A stretch of DNA of 64,000 bases, taken from the NCBI RefSeq assembly GCF_963665445.1, contig NZ_OY762276.1, positions 3,776,601 through 3,840,600 of the forward strand. The letters are read 5' to 3'. The notes below the pieces were generated by a model, which was not told where the DNA came from, ran no database searches, and saw only the letters and a program-made list of their open reading frames with translations. Positions within the stretch are counted from its first letter, which is position 1, and every line of letters begins with the position of its first letter. The position numbers and the translations under genes are program-made. This document shows positions 53,947 through 62,640 of this stretch, piece by piece. This DNA comes from an uncultured Desulfobulbus sp. (GTDB taxonomy: Bacteria; Desulfobacterota; Desulfobulbia; Desulfobulbales; Desulfobulbaceae).

Positions 53947-54321
53947 CTATTTATCACCGATGAGTGGGAGCTCTTTCTCAAGGGTAAAATAGACAAGAAA
54001 AGCAAGCGTTACATTATCATCGGTAAATGTTCTGCGTTTGATTTTCCTGATCAGTTCCGGGTTGTTTTCTTCACGGACTTTTTTCAGAAACAGTCGCTTT
54101 CCATGGTACCCTTTTCCTTCTTCAATGAAGAGAAAGGTCGCTGAAGGGTTTGATTGTAGGTTGTGGTGGGTCAGGCGATCGCGCATGATAAAGGTCATTG
54201 TCCCCTCCTCGAGAAAATGGGGGCGCGAGTAGATTGCCGCATCCACTTTCCCTGCACTGTCAGCTGTGGCCAATACCCCCAACCCTTTGGCAGTTTCGAA
54301 ATATTCTTGTAAATTTTTCAT
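53947..54321 (-). CDS. Pyridoxamine 5'-phosphate oxidase-like protein
   Basis: A 124-residue split-barrel protein (MKNLQEYFETAKGLGVLATA). Strand motifs GLGVLATADSAGKVDAAIYS, HFLEEGTMTFIMRDRLTHHN and SNPSATFLFIEEGKGYHGKR match the FMN-binding PNPOx-like family. The ribosome site is weak (AAGAAA). A stand-alone gene on the minus strand, separate in sequence from the one at 50044. Its redox substrate is unknown. Confidence 0.82.
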   Translation of the reverse strand: MKNLQEYFETAKGLGVLATADSAGKVDAAIYSRPHFLEEGTMTFIMRDRLTHHNLQSNPSATFLFIEEGKGYHGKRLFLKKVREENNPELIRKIKRRTFTDDNVTLAFLVYFTLEKELPLIGDK

Positions 54322-54717
54322 ATTTTTCTTTTTGAACGCAGTGGTTTATATTATTTCTCTCGAGGTTAAAATTATAAACACGGTACATGCCTTTTGCTAC
54401 AGAGACGTAGCCTGTTCAGTCTTTTTATTGCAAAATAGAGGTAACGGTTCATTTTAAAAAGAAAAATTTTAGGTTCTTGCAATGATTGATTTTATGCCAA
54501 TCTTGATGGCCTCGTAAGAACCAGAAATGATAAAAACTACGCGTCACAAATACAGAGTGCTGCAAAGCTCGAGACGTCGTTTTCGAGGATTTTTGCGAGA
54601 ACGACAATTTTGATCGATTCGCAAAAACGAAATCCAAGAAGCCGTGCATCGCAAGGTGCATTCCCACAGGTCGTGTGTGGTCAATTTTATAATTGTAAAT
54701 AAAAATCGGTCATCGTC
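54322..54717. other. Intergenic region with a dispersed repeat
   Basis: 396 bp between the minus-strand PNPOx-like gene and the glutaredoxin/FTR gene, holding repeat copy B (54503-54607). A TATAAT string at 54688-54693 is a tentative -10 box for the downstream gene, without a clear -35 box. No ORF is supported. Confidence 0.5.
54503..54607 (+). repeat. Dispersed intergenic hairpin repeat, copy B
   Basis: The full-length reference copy. It opens with TGATGGCCTCGTAAGAACC and closes with a stem formed by GTCGTTTTCG (54576-54585) and CGAGAACGAC (54596-54605), loop 10 nt. It aligns with copy A (minus strand) over about 105 bp and with copy C over its last 75 bp. Confidence 0.7.
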
Positions 54718-55302
54718 ATGGAAAAAAAACGAGTAAAACTCTATAGCCTTTCAACCTGTACCTACTGTCAAGCGATAAAGAAAATGCTCAAGGATCTCAA
54801 CGTGGCCCATGAATACGTTGATGCCGATCTACTGGATGATCCGGAGCGTGAAGCTCTGCTAGATGAATTGCGCCCACTCAACCCAAGCTGCTCCTTTCCC
54901 ACCATCACTATCGATGACCAAACCATTATCGGTTTCAAGATACAAGAGATCAAAGAAACCATCGGCATTCGTACCGAGGTTGATGAGCTCCACGATCTGC
55001 TTAAAAAAATCCAGGAACCCAAAGGCTATTTTTTCAACCGCGATCGGGAGCGTACCTTTGATCTCCTTCGCGGCCTGCTGACCAACAAGAACCGCTATGG
55101 CTACATGGCTTGTCCTTGCCGTCTGGCCTCGGGGAAACGTGAAGCAGACCAGGACATCATCTGCCCTTGTGTGTATAGGACACCGGATGTCGAAGAATTC
55201 GGTGCCTGCTATTGCCAGCTTTATGTCTCCCGGGAATGGAACGAAGGCAAAGTCGTCCAAGTCCCGGTTCCTGAGCGAAGGCCACCGCGGAAGCAGGAAT
55301 AG
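54718..55302 (+). CDS. Glutaredoxin fused to a ferredoxin:thioredoxin reductase catalytic domain
   Basis: A 194-residue fusion. Residues about 5-85 are a glutaredoxin domain (VKLYSLSTCTYCQAIKKML with CTYC, cis-Pro in CSFPTITID). Residues about 105-190 are the FTR catalytic beta-subunit: ACPCRLASGKREADQ, ICPCVYRTPDVEEFG, ACYCQLY, the CPC-CPC-C(H/Y)C arrangement that binds a 4Fe-4S cluster and redox Cys pair (third motif Y in place of H). Such fusions move electrons from ferredoxin or another reductant to a thiol target. It appears monocistronic, with repeat copy B upstream. Confidence 0.93.
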   Translation: MEKKRVKLYSLSTCTYCQAIKKMLKDLNVAHEYVDADLLDDPEREALLDELRPLNPSCSFPTITIDDQTIIGFKIQEIKETIGIRTEVDELHDLLKKIQEPKGYFFNRDRERTFDLLRGLLTNKNRYGYMACPCRLASGKREADQDIICPCVYRTPDVEEFGACYCQLYVSREWNEGKVVQVPVPERRPPRKQE

Positions 55303-55541
55303 CGTAAACGTTACGGCCGTTGAGTACTGGTGTGCTTCTGGGAACAAAAAAGACAGCTTGACTGAGCAGGGAATGGGTGGAATGTAAATCTTCGCTTTTG
55401 GGCCGAAATTTTTTAGTAGTTATTGGCACCATTTGAGGTGTGTGCTTATTCTGACTTAAGGTTTAACCTCGGTTGCAACTAAAAATCGACGAATGGAGGT
55501 TGTGATGCAAGGCGATCTGATAGCAGAAGAATTCAAAAAAA

Positions 55542-55685
55542 ATGGTTTGGGTTCGTGACAAAGATGGCAAGCAGTACGCATGCAACATTAGTGACCTCAA
55601 AAGCATCAAAAAACCTGAGGAATTAACTGCTGAAGAAAAGGAAAAATGCATGAACTTGAGCCTGGTCTTAGGTGACAGCTGGTAG
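55542..55685 (+). CDS. Small protein, paralogue of 49339-49542, N-terminus out of frame
   Basis: A 47-residue frame, MVWVRDKDGKQYACNISDLK then SIKKPEELTAEEKEK and a final GDSW, matching the core of the 49339 gene. The natural ribosome site (GGAGG, 55495-55499) serves ATG 55505, but that frame stops at 55556-55558 after MQGDLIAEEFKKNGLGS. The two frames meet at a run of eight A (55535-55542); with seven A the reading would be continuous (EEFKK-MVWVRD). So this is a frameshifted gene, a slippage-dependent gene, or one translated from the internal ATG. Confidence 0.6.
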   Translation: MVWVRDKDGKQYACNISDLKSIKKPEELTAEEKEKCMNLSLVLGDSW

Positions 55686-55710
55686 TTCGTGCCACGGAAT
55701 TGATTGATAA

Positions 55711-55748
55711 AGGCCGCCTGCTCTTAGGAACAGGCGGCCTTTTTTTTC
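55711..55748 (+). terminator. Rho-independent terminator
   Basis: AGGCCGCCTG (55711-55720) pairs with CAGGCGGCCT (55731-55740), loop 10 nt, followed by eight or more T. It lies 25 nt after the small paralogue gene's stop. Confidence 0.92.
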
Positions 55749-55823
55749 ACTAGCGAATACCACGCGTAGAATCGACCAGGGCAATGTCGACTCAGCTTCC
55801 AGGTGCATGACGAGGTAGGGATC

Positions 55824-56768
55824 TTGGAAAAACTGAAAATTGGGGTGAGCGCCTGCCTGCTGGGGCAGAACGTACGTTATAATGGTGGCCATCAGCTGAA
55901 CCATTTTATTCGCGATGTCCTTGGTCATTACATGGAGTTTGTGCCGGTTTGCCCGGAGGTGGAATGCGGCCTGCCCATTCCCCGTGAAACGATGCGTTTG
56001 GTCGGCAGCGAGGATGCTCCTCGGCTGGTGACCAGTCGTAGCGGTGTTGATCATTCCGAGCAGATGCAGTCCTGGGCCGAAAAAAAGGTTAAGCAGCTGG
56101 AACAAGAGGAACTGTACGGATTCGTTTTTAAAAAAGACTCACCGAGCAGCGGCCTGTACCGGGTCAAGATCTATTCGGAGCAGGGCATGCCCCGTAATGT
56201 TGGAACCGGCATGTTTGCCCGGGTCTTCACCCAGCACTTCCCACTTTTGCCGGTGGAGGAGGATGGTCGGCTCAATGACGGCAGGTTGCGGGAAAATTTC
56301 ATTGAAAGCGTCTTTGTCTTCAAACATTTCCGTGACCTGATGAAGGGGCCCCCCGGTCGTGGAGCCCTGGTGGACTTCCATACCCGGCACAAATTGCTCC
56401 TTCTTGCCCACAGTCAGGAACACTACCGGCGGATGGGGCGTTTTATCGCCAACATGCCGGAACCCGTCGAGAAGGCCTTCAGTCAATATGGCCAACTCCT
56501 TGCTGAAACCCTGCGGGTTCGAACAACCGCCAAAAAACATTGCAACGTCCTTTTGCATATTCTTGGTTATTTCAAGCAGGAGATTTCCTCTGATGAAAAA
56601 CAGGAGGTGCTGGAGATGATCGAGGCCTATCGCCTTGGTAATGTGCCACTCATCGTTCCCATAACCCTGCTCAACCACTATGTTCGTAAATTCGGTCAAC
56701 CCTACCTTCGCGACCAGTATTATCTCCATCCTCACCCGCTCGATCTGCGCCTACGCAGCTATTGCTGA
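55824..56768 (+). CDS. DUF523-YbgA (DUF1722) domain protein
   Basis: A 314-residue protein if started at TTG 55824 (MEKLKIGVSACLLGQNVRYN), which has GAGGTAGGG just upstream; GTG 55803 would add 7 residues. The N-terminal DUF523 domain has the SACLLGxxVRYNGGH start and CPEVECGLPIPRETMRLV. The C-terminal YbgA domain has LVDFHTRHKLLLLAHSQEHY and NVLLHILGYFKQEISSDEK. Cys residues in the first domain may bind metal. This two-domain layout is known in proteobacteria, often near photolyase and cyclopropane synthase genes. Exact function is unknown. Confidence 0.88.
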   Translation: MEKLKIGVSACLLGQNVRYNGGHQLNHFIRDVLGHYMEFVPVCPEVECGLPIPRETMRLVGSEDAPRLVTSRSGVDHSEQMQSWAEKKVKQLEQEELYGFVFKKDSPSSGLYRVKIYSEQGMPRNVGTGMFARVFTQHFPLLPVEEDGRLNDGRLRENFIESVFVFKHFRDLMKGPPGRGALVDFHTRHKLLLLAHSQEHYRRMGRFIANMPEPVEKAFSQYGQLLAETLRVRTTAKKHCNVLLHILGYFKQEISSDEKQEVLEMIEAYRLGNVPLIVPITLLNHYVRKFGQPYLRDQYYLHPHPLDLRLRSYC

Positions 56769-57003
56769 AGAAGAACGCAGCCATTGAACAACGAGCTTAG
56801 CGGATCAGGAAGCGTTGTCTTCATCATTGCACCCGAGCTGTATATTCAGCAACTACACCTGGAATAATTCGACATCACTGTTGTTTTTTGCCAAAGAAGA
56901 GTTAGGATAATTGTACGTTCTTACATGAATCCCTTGGGAGCATACTTCCCAAGGTGAGGCATTCTCTCATGGTCGATTTTTTTTGCGCAAGGGAGGAGAT
57001 TGC

Positions 57004-57417
57004 ATGAATGTGTCGTTTTGGCTCAAGCTTTACTTGTTCACCATCCCGGTTTTCTTTGCCATCGACATAATCTGGCTGGGTTATGTCGCCAGAAATTTCT
57101 ATAAGGAGCAACTTCATTCGCTCCTCAGTCCCCAGGTCAACTGGACCGCTGCTTTCCTCTTCTATTTTATCTACATTGTCGGCATTCTCATCTTTGCGGT
57201 TCGCCCCGGACTGGAAGCCGGATCGATTGCCAAGGCCTGCCTGTTTGGCGCAATGTTTGGCTTCTTCACCTACGCAACCTATGATCTCACTAACCTGGCC
57301 ACCCTGCGCGATTGGCCGGTTCTGGTTACAGTGGTCGACATCGCCTGGGGCACGGTGCTCTGCACTCTGGTGAGTGGCGGCAGTTTTTTGATCGGTTCCT
57401 GGCTCCTGAAGGGATGA
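57004..57417 (+). CDS. DUF2177 family membrane protein
   Basis: A 137-residue integral membrane protein from ATG 57004 with GGAGGAG upstream; an earlier in-frame start (56983) is rejected. Four spans are predicted (LYLFTIPVFFAIDIIWLGYV, AAFLFYFIYIVGILIFAV, GAMFGFFTYATYDLTNLATL, VVDIAWGTVLCTLVSGG). The DLIWLG- and TYDLTNLATL-type motifs identify DUF2177. It is the first gene of the lipid operon, 31 nt before the DUF1295 gene. Confidence 0.9.
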   Translation: MNVSFWLKLYLFTIPVFFAIDIIWLGYVARNFYKEQLHSLLSPQVNWTAAFLFYFIYIVGILIFAVRPGLEAGSIAKACLFGAMFGFFTYATYDLTNLATLRDWPVLVTVVDIAWGTVLCTLVSGGSFLIGSWLLKG

Positions 57418-57448
57418 AGTCACCTGTCAGGAAAATGACTACGGAGCG

Positions 57449-58267
57449 ATGAGCATGGCTACCGTTTTGGAAAGTGCGGCACTCCTTCTTCTCGCCTACA
57501 TGAGTTGCATGTTTATCGTTGGCCTGGTGGCCAAGGATAATAGCCTGATCGACATCGCCTACGGTCCGGCCTTTGTGGTTGCTTCCTGGGGATCTTGGTT
57601 TTTTGCTGGAAGTACCGGATTCCGGCCATTGCTGTTGCTGACGCTTGTAACCCTCTGGGGAGTGCGTCTCGGTTTGCATATTGGTCTGCGCCATCGGGGC
57701 AAAGGTGAGGATTTCCGTTACCGGACCTTCCGCGAAGCCTGGGGCAAAACCATTGTTTGGCGGAGTTTTCTGCAGATCTATCTGCTTCAGGGCGCGGTGG
57801 TTTATGTGGTGGCATTGCCAATCCTGCTCACCGTCGCCAGCCCCGGCGATCGCCTGAATTGGACTGATTTCCTGGGTCTCCTGCTCTTTGGACTCGGGTT
57901 CTTTTTCGAGGCAGTCGGCGACTGGCAGTTGACGCGTTTCAAAAAGGCCCCAACCAATCGCGGTCGGACCATCGAAAATGGGTTGTGGCGCTATACCCGC
58001 CATCCTAACTATTTTGGTGAAGCCGTCCTCTGGTGGGGCATTTTTTGTATTGGGTTGGGATCGCCGATTGGCCTCTGGGGTCTGATCAGTCCCCTGACCA
58101 TCTGCTTTCTGCTTCTTAAAGTCTCGGGCATTCCAATGCTTGAGGCCAAGTACCTTGGCAACCCGCAGTTCGAGGCCTACAAGGCACGAACCAACGCCTT
58201 TTTCCCCTGGTTTCCCAAAAAAGGTCCAGATTCTCCCTCGTCTCCAGATACTCCGGATTATTCATGA
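57449..58267 (+). CDS. DUF1295 (steroid 5-alpha-reductase-like) membrane protein
   Basis: A 272-residue membrane protein. The C-terminal region has TIENGLWRYTRHPNYFGEAV, the signature of the isoprenylcysteine methyltransferase/5-alpha-reductase superfamily, with a WWGIFCIG span after it. Family members reduce or methylate lipid-like substrates using NADPH or SAM at the membrane; which applies is not shown. The start may be ATG 57449 or 57455. It overlaps the next gene by 4 bp (ATGA), so the two are coupled. Confidence 0.9.
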   Translation: MSMATVLESAALLLLAYMSCMFIVGLVAKDNSLIDIAYGPAFVVASWGSWFFAGSTGFRPLLLLTLVTLWGVRLGLHIGLRHRGKGEDFRYRTFREAWGKTIVWRSFLQIYLLQGAVVYVVALPILLTVASPGDRLNWTDFLGLLLFGLGFFFEAVGDWQLTRFKKAPTNRGRTIENGLWRYTRHPNYFGEAVLWWGIFCIGLGSPIGLWGLISPLTICFLLLKVSGIPMLEAKYLGNPQFEAYKARTNAFFPWFPKKGPDSPSSPDTPDYS

Positions 58268-59547
58268 ACCAAACAGACAAGAGGACACCGCGAAAACAAG
58301 TGGCTGTGATCGGTGGCGGCGTTGCCGGCATTGTGGCCGCACATCATTTGCAGAAAACCTATGAGGTTACCCTGCTGGAGCAGGGCGACTATCTCGGAGG
58401 GCATACCCACACCATCGCCATCCCCGATGGACCGGATGCCGGAACGCCGGTCGATACCGGCTTTATCGTCTTCAATGAGGCCACCTATCCCCATTTCATC
58501 CAATTTCTCGCGGAACTCAAGGTGGAGTCGAGGCGCACGGAGATGTCATTCGGCTTCCAATGCTGTCAGACCGGTCTGATATATGCCGGCAATAATCTCA
58601 GCGGTCTCTTTGCCCAGCGATCCAATCTGTTCAACCCGCAATTTTATCGATTTCTTCTTGAAATCGGTCGATTCAGTCGTCTGGCCAACAGGGATCTTGA
58701 CGCGGGCCATGAGTTGGGAACCCTGGAGCAATGGGTAGTCCAGCACCGGTTCATGCCCTCGATGGTCGAAAACTATCTCAAACCCATGGCCGCGGCCATC
58801 TGGTCAACCCCAGCCGGCCAGGTTGCCGCATTCCCGGCCCGGTCCTTTCTGCGCTTCTTCCGCAATCACGGTCTGCTCACCTTCGTCAACCGGCCGAGTT
58901 GGCGGACAGTGAGTGGCGGCAGCTGGAGCTATGTCAAAGCTTTCACCCAGGCCTTTACCGGCACAATTCGCCTGAAGGCCAGTGTGGAGCGCGTGTACCG
59001 AACCGGTGAAGGTGTCGTGGTTGAAAGGGCTGATCAATCCCCGGAGCGATACGATCAGGTGGTGATCGCCACCCATGCCGATCAGGCACTTCGTTTGCTT
59101 GGCGATCCGACCCCTGAGGAAAAGCGGCTTCTTGGTCCCTGGCAGTACGAGGCCAACAGCACGGTGCTCCATACCGATGTGTCGGTGATGCCGTCCACGT
59201 CTAGAGCCTGGTCCTGTTGGAATTTCAGGAGAGAGGTTGGAAAAACAGCGGATCCCCCTGTGTATCTTACCTACAGTATGAATCTGCTCCAGGGATTGAA
59301 GACGCAAAAACAGTATCTTGTCACTTTGAACCGGCCTGAAGACTATGACGAGAGCCAGGTGATCGCACGCATGGTCTACCACCATCCCACGTATACCGTC
59401 GAATCCATGGCCACCCAGCCCTTGCTGCCGACGCTCAACGGGGTCAACCGCACCTTCTTTTGTGGCAGCTATTTCGGCTACGGATTTCATGAGGATGCCG
59501 TTCGTTCAAGCATCCAGGCCGTCAACCAGCTGAAGGAAAAGTCATGA
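58264..59547 (+). CDS. FAD-dependent oxidoreductase (amine oxidase-like)
   Basis: A 427-residue flavoprotein. The N-terminal FAD motif VAVIGGGVAGIVAAHHLQKT is followed by LLEQGDYLGGHTHT, and the C-terminal GSYFGYGFHEDAVRSSIQAV closes the FAD fold. The type is the NAD(P)/FAD-binding protein family that sits with DUF1365 and cyclopropane synthase genes; related enzymes desaturate or oxidise modified fatty acids. It is coupled by 4-bp overlaps both to DUF1295 and to the next gene. Confidence 0.92.
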   Translation: MNQTDKRTPRKQVAVIGGGVAGIVAAHHLQKTYEVTLLEQGDYLGGHTHTIAIPDGPDAGTPVDTGFIVFNEATYPHFIQFLAELKVESRRTEMSFGFQCCQTGLIYAGNNLSGLFAQRSNLFNPQFYRFLLEIGRFSRLANRDLDAGHELGTLEQWVVQHRFMPSMVENYLKPMAAAIWSTPAGQVAAFPARSFLRFFRNHGLLTFVNRPSWRTVSGGSWSYVKAFTQAFTGTIRLKASVERVYRTGEGVVVERADQSPERYDQVVIATHADQALRLLGDPTPEEKRLLGPWQYEANSTVLHTDVSVMPSTSRAWSCWNFRREVGKTADPPVYLTYSMNLLQGLKTQKQYLVTLNRPEDYDESQVIARMVYHHPTYTVESMATQPLLPTLNGVNRTFFCGSYFGYGFHEDAVRSSIQAVNQLKEKS

Positions 59548-61523
59548 AATCGCAATTGTTCATCGGGCAATTGCGTCACGCCCGCACCCATGCGGCAGAG
59601 CACAGCTTTGTCTACAGTCTTCACCTTTTTGCCCTGGATCTCAGCGAACTGGAACAACTGGACCGCGATTCCTTCTGGTTCGGCTATAACCGAATCCGAC
59701 CGCTGGCCCTCTTTGACCGCGATTACCTCTATCCAGGCAACGCACCCCTGATTGCCAAGGTTTGTCGTGCACTCGAAGAAAACGGCATCAGGCAGATGCC
59801 TGATCGCGTCGTCCTGGTCACGGCCCTGCGGCAGTTCCATTATGTGTTTAATCCGGTCAGCTTTTTTTATTGCTACGATCAAGAGGAGAGGGTGTTCTGC
59901 GTGCTCGCCCAGGTGAACAACACCTTTGGCGAAACCCATCTGTACGTACTGCGCCATCTGTCCGGTGATTATACCTTTGGGGCCGAAAAAGCATTCCACG
60001 TTTCCCCCTTTTTTCCGCGCAAGGGACATTACGTCTTCCGCCTCAGTCCGCCGGGGGACACGCTCCTGCTTGAGATTACCTTCTGTCTCGATGCGGACAG
60101 ACCTGCGCTGAAGGCCTCGTTTACAGGTGCGGCCAAGCCATTGACCCCAAAAACGCTTGCTGGAATCGTTTGCCTGCACCCGTTTCGGGCCATATTGACT
60201 TTCCCTCGTATTCTCTGGCAGGCGGGGCGCCTCTTTTTCCAAAAACGGCTCAAGGTCTTCACCAAGCCCGATCCCTGTTCGCACTTGACCCTGCGCCAGT
60301 CGCCCCCGACTACCCTTGAGCGGTTGGGACGCAAGGTTATGACCCGATTTTTCAACCAACTCGACCATGGCCGGTTGACCATAACCCTGGCCGATGGCGA
60401 GCCTCTCATTTTCGGCCAAGCCGACGGCTCTCCGCAGGTGGCGATGCAGATCAAGAGGGACAGATTTTTTCAGCGCGCCATGTTGACGGCCGATATCGGT
60501 TTTGGCGAGGCGTATGTGGATGGAGACTGGGACAGCCCGGACCTGGTGGCCCTGCTCTCCCTGCTCAACCTCAGGGAGGAGGCAATAAACGACCGACGAA
60601 TCTGGCCGGCTCTCGCCGGGCGGCTGATTAACCTGATGGTTCACCTCCGGCGTGACAACACCCCGGCCGGCAGCCGGCGCAACATCAGCGAGCATTACGA
60701 CCTCAGCAACGATTTCTATGGTCTTTTTCTCGATCCGACCATGTCCTACTCAAGCGGTCTCTTTTTTGACCCTAGCGACAGTCTTGAGCAGTCACAATAC
60801 AACAAATTCAAGGCCATTATTGCCAAGGCGGCTATTGCCCCGGAGGATCATGTCCTAGAGATCGGCTGTGGCTGGGGCGGCTTCGCGCTTGAGGTGGTGC
60901 GACAGACCGGGTGCCGTCTGACGGGGATCACGGTTTCCCGCGAACAGTTTGACTGGGCCTCTCGGCGGGTACAGGAAGAAGGGCTGGCGGATCGAATCAA
61001 GATACTGCTTACCGACTACCGCCATATCGAGGGCAACTTCAACAAGATCGTTTCCATCGAGATGCTTGAAGCTGTCGGTCATTCCCACTTGCCGACATAT
61101 TTTTTGACCCTGGATAAGCTCCTTGCACCCGGCGGACGCATTGTCCTCCAGGTCATCACCATGCCGGATCAGAAATATGGTGCGTATCGGGCCGGCTCCG
61201 ACTGGATACGCAAACATATCTTCCCCGGTGGTCACCTTCCTTCAGTCGGGGCGATGGTTTCCGCCATGAGTGCCAGGACACGTCTCAATATCGTCGCCAT
61301 GGAGGACATTGGCCCCCACTATATCCGAACGCTGCAACTGTGGCGCGAAGCCTTTCTCGATAAACGCCAGGAGGTTGTCAAGCTGGGATTCGACCCGAGC
61401 TTTATACGTAAATGGGAATATTATTTGAGTTACTGCGAGGCGGGATTCCGCAACCGTCTGGTGCGAAATTATCATCTGGAACTGGCCAGGATGGGTGAGC
61501 CGGTGGAAGAAGCGCTGCAATGA
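59544..61523 (+). CDS. DUF1365 fused to a cyclopropane-fatty-acyl-phospholipid synthase
   Basis: A 659-residue fusion. Residues about 1-245 are DUF1365 (FIGQLRHARTHAAEHSFVYS, FHYVFNPVSFFYCYDQEERV, NNTFGETHLY). Residues about 250-659 are a CFA synthase: DGDWDSPDLVALLSLLN, ISEHYDLSNDFYGLFLDPTM, SYSSGLFF, the SAM site LEIGCGWGGFALEVV, and IEMLEAVGHSHLPTYF with the bicarbonate-site Glu. CFA synthases add a methylene from SAM across the double bond of phospholipid acyl chains. The two parts are usually separate neighbouring genes. It overlaps the genes on both sides by 4 bp. Confidence 0.93.
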   Translation: MKSQLFIGQLRHARTHAAEHSFVYSLHLFALDLSELEQLDRDSFWFGYNRIRPLALFDRDYLYPGNAPLIAKVCRALEENGIRQMPDRVVLVTALRQFHYVFNPVSFFYCYDQEERVFCVLAQVNNTFGETHLYVLRHLSGDYTFGAEKAFHVSPFFPRKGHYVFRLSPPGDTLLLEITFCLDADRPALKASFTGAAKPLTPKTLAGIVCLHPFRAILTFPRILWQAGRLFFQKRLKVFTKPDPCSHLTLRQSPPTTLERLGRKVMTRFFNQLDHGRLTITLADGEPLIFGQADGSPQVAMQIKRDRFFQRAMLTADIGFGEAYVDGDWDSPDLVALLSLLNLREEAINDRRIWPALAGRLINLMVHLRRDNTPAGSRRNISEHYDLSNDFYGLFLDPTMSYSSGLFFDPSDSLEQSQYNKFKAIIAKAAIAPEDHVLEIGCGWGGFALEVVRQTGCRLTGITVSREQFDWASRRVQEEGLADRIKILLTDYRHIEGNFNKIVSIEMLEAVGHSHLPTYFLTLDKLLAPGGRIVLQVITMPDQKYGAYRAGSDWIRKHIFPGGHLPSVGAMVSAMSARTRLNIVAMEDIGPHYIRTLQLWREAFLDKRQEVVKLGFDPSFIRKWEYYLSYCEAGFRNRLVRNYHLELARMGEPVEEALQ

Positions 61524-62089
61524 TGTTCAGTGGCCAGACGTGGACATCGCTGCTGAATTACGCTTTGTTTCAATCGGGATGGTTTGTTTGCGTGCTTGGT
61601 GCGGCCGCCGGTTATCCATGGATGGCGACAGGGATAGGATTGTTGCTGGTGTTGGTGCACCTGACGCTTGTGAGGAATGTTGCTTGTGAAATCCTGTTGC
61701 TGCTGGCAAGTGTATTCCTTGGCTTGCTCGTCGATGGTTTCCATATCCGGACCTCCGTGCTTGCTTTTCCCATCGGGGGCTTCCATTTAAGCCTGCCGCC
61801 GGCATGGATTCTCGTTCTCTGGCTCCAGTTCGCCATGAGCCTCCACTATTCACTGAGCTGGTTACGCGGGCGATATTTCCTTGGCGCTTTGTTGGGCAGT
61901 GTATCCGGAGCCCTTGCCTATTGGGCTGGTGTCAGGTTTGGAGCCGCTGCTTTTGGGGCCGATCTCCTACGCAGTTTGGTGCAGATTGGCCTGAGCTGGG
62001 GGCTGATCACGCCCATACTGCTCAAAATTTCCATGCTCACCGCACCTAAAAAAAGACAACGCACCTATCGCTGTTTTCAGGAAGTCTAG
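61520..62089 (+). CDS. DUF2878 family membrane protein
   Basis: A 189-residue membrane protein (MMFSGQTWTSLLNYALFQSG) with five or six predicted spans; LLVDGFHIRTSVLAFPIGGF and PPAWILVLWLQFAMSLHYSL carry the DUF2878 pattern, along with a GALAYWAGVRFGAAAF segment. Its start overlaps the stop of the fusion gene. It is the last gene of the lipid operon. Function unknown; family members are habitual neighbours of cyclopropane synthase. Confidence 0.9.
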   Translation: MMFSGQTWTSLLNYALFQSGWFVCVLGAAAGYPWMATGIGLLLVLVHLTLVRNVACEILLLLASVFLGLLVDGFHIRTSVLAFPIGGFHLSLPPAWILVLWLQFAMSLHYSLSWLRGRYFLGALLGSVSGALAYWAGVRFGAAAFGADLLRSLVQIGLSWGLITPILLKISMLTAPKKRQRTYRCFQEV

Positions 62090-62176
62090 AGTACAACAGC
62101 TGTACACCATGAACTGCGCCGTCTTGACGGTAAAACCGGATGACTTCAAATCTCCATTAATAACTATTTGAAAATT

Positions 62177-62620
62177 ATGAAGTTTCTCGACAAAGATGAC
62201 GATAATTTCCTTTATATACTGAAGAGGATAATCCACTTCTGTCTGAAGGCCCTTGGCCTACTCATGGTTATCGTCATCATTTCGGGGGTGGTCGATGTGG
62301 CCTGGACCATCTACCAGCGTTTTACGGCTGAACCGCGCTTTATCCTTACCATGGGAGACATCCTGAATACATTTGGCGCATTTATGGTCGTCTTGATCGC
62401 CATTGAGATCTTTCAGAACATCATTCTCTATCTTCGTGATGATGTTATCCATGTGAAAATTGTGCTCGCCACAGCACTGATGGCTATCGCCAGGAAGGTG
62501 ATCATTCTCGACTACGATGAACTTGAACCCCTCTATATCATTGCCACTGGCGTAGTCCTCGTGGCGACGGGCATCGCGTATTGGTTTGTCCATAAGCTGT
62601 CCTCGACATCTCAGGAGTAA
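62177..62620 (+). CDS. PsiE family protein (phosphate-starvation-inducible)
   Basis: A 147-residue membrane protein from ATG 62177 (MKFLDKDDDNFLYILKRIIH). Four spans are predicted: ALGLLMVIVIISGVVDVAW, LNTFGAFMVVLIAIEIFQNI, VLATALMAIARKVIILDYDE and IATGVVLVATGIAYWFVHKL. LIAIEIFQNIILYLRDDVIH and AIARKVIILDYDE are typical of PsiE-like proteins. Function is unknown beyond a link with phosphate limitation in E. coli. It follows the lipid operon by 87 nt with its own start. Confidence 0.85.
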   Translation: MKFLDKDDDNFLYILKRIIHFCLKALGLLMVIVIISGVVDVAWTIYQRFTAEPRFILTMGDILNTFGAFMVVLIAIEIFQNIILYLRDDVIHVKIVLATALMAIARKVIILDYDELEPLYIIATGVVLVATGIAYWFVHKLSSTSQE

Positions 62621-62640
62621 CTCTGCAAAAAGCAAGATGT

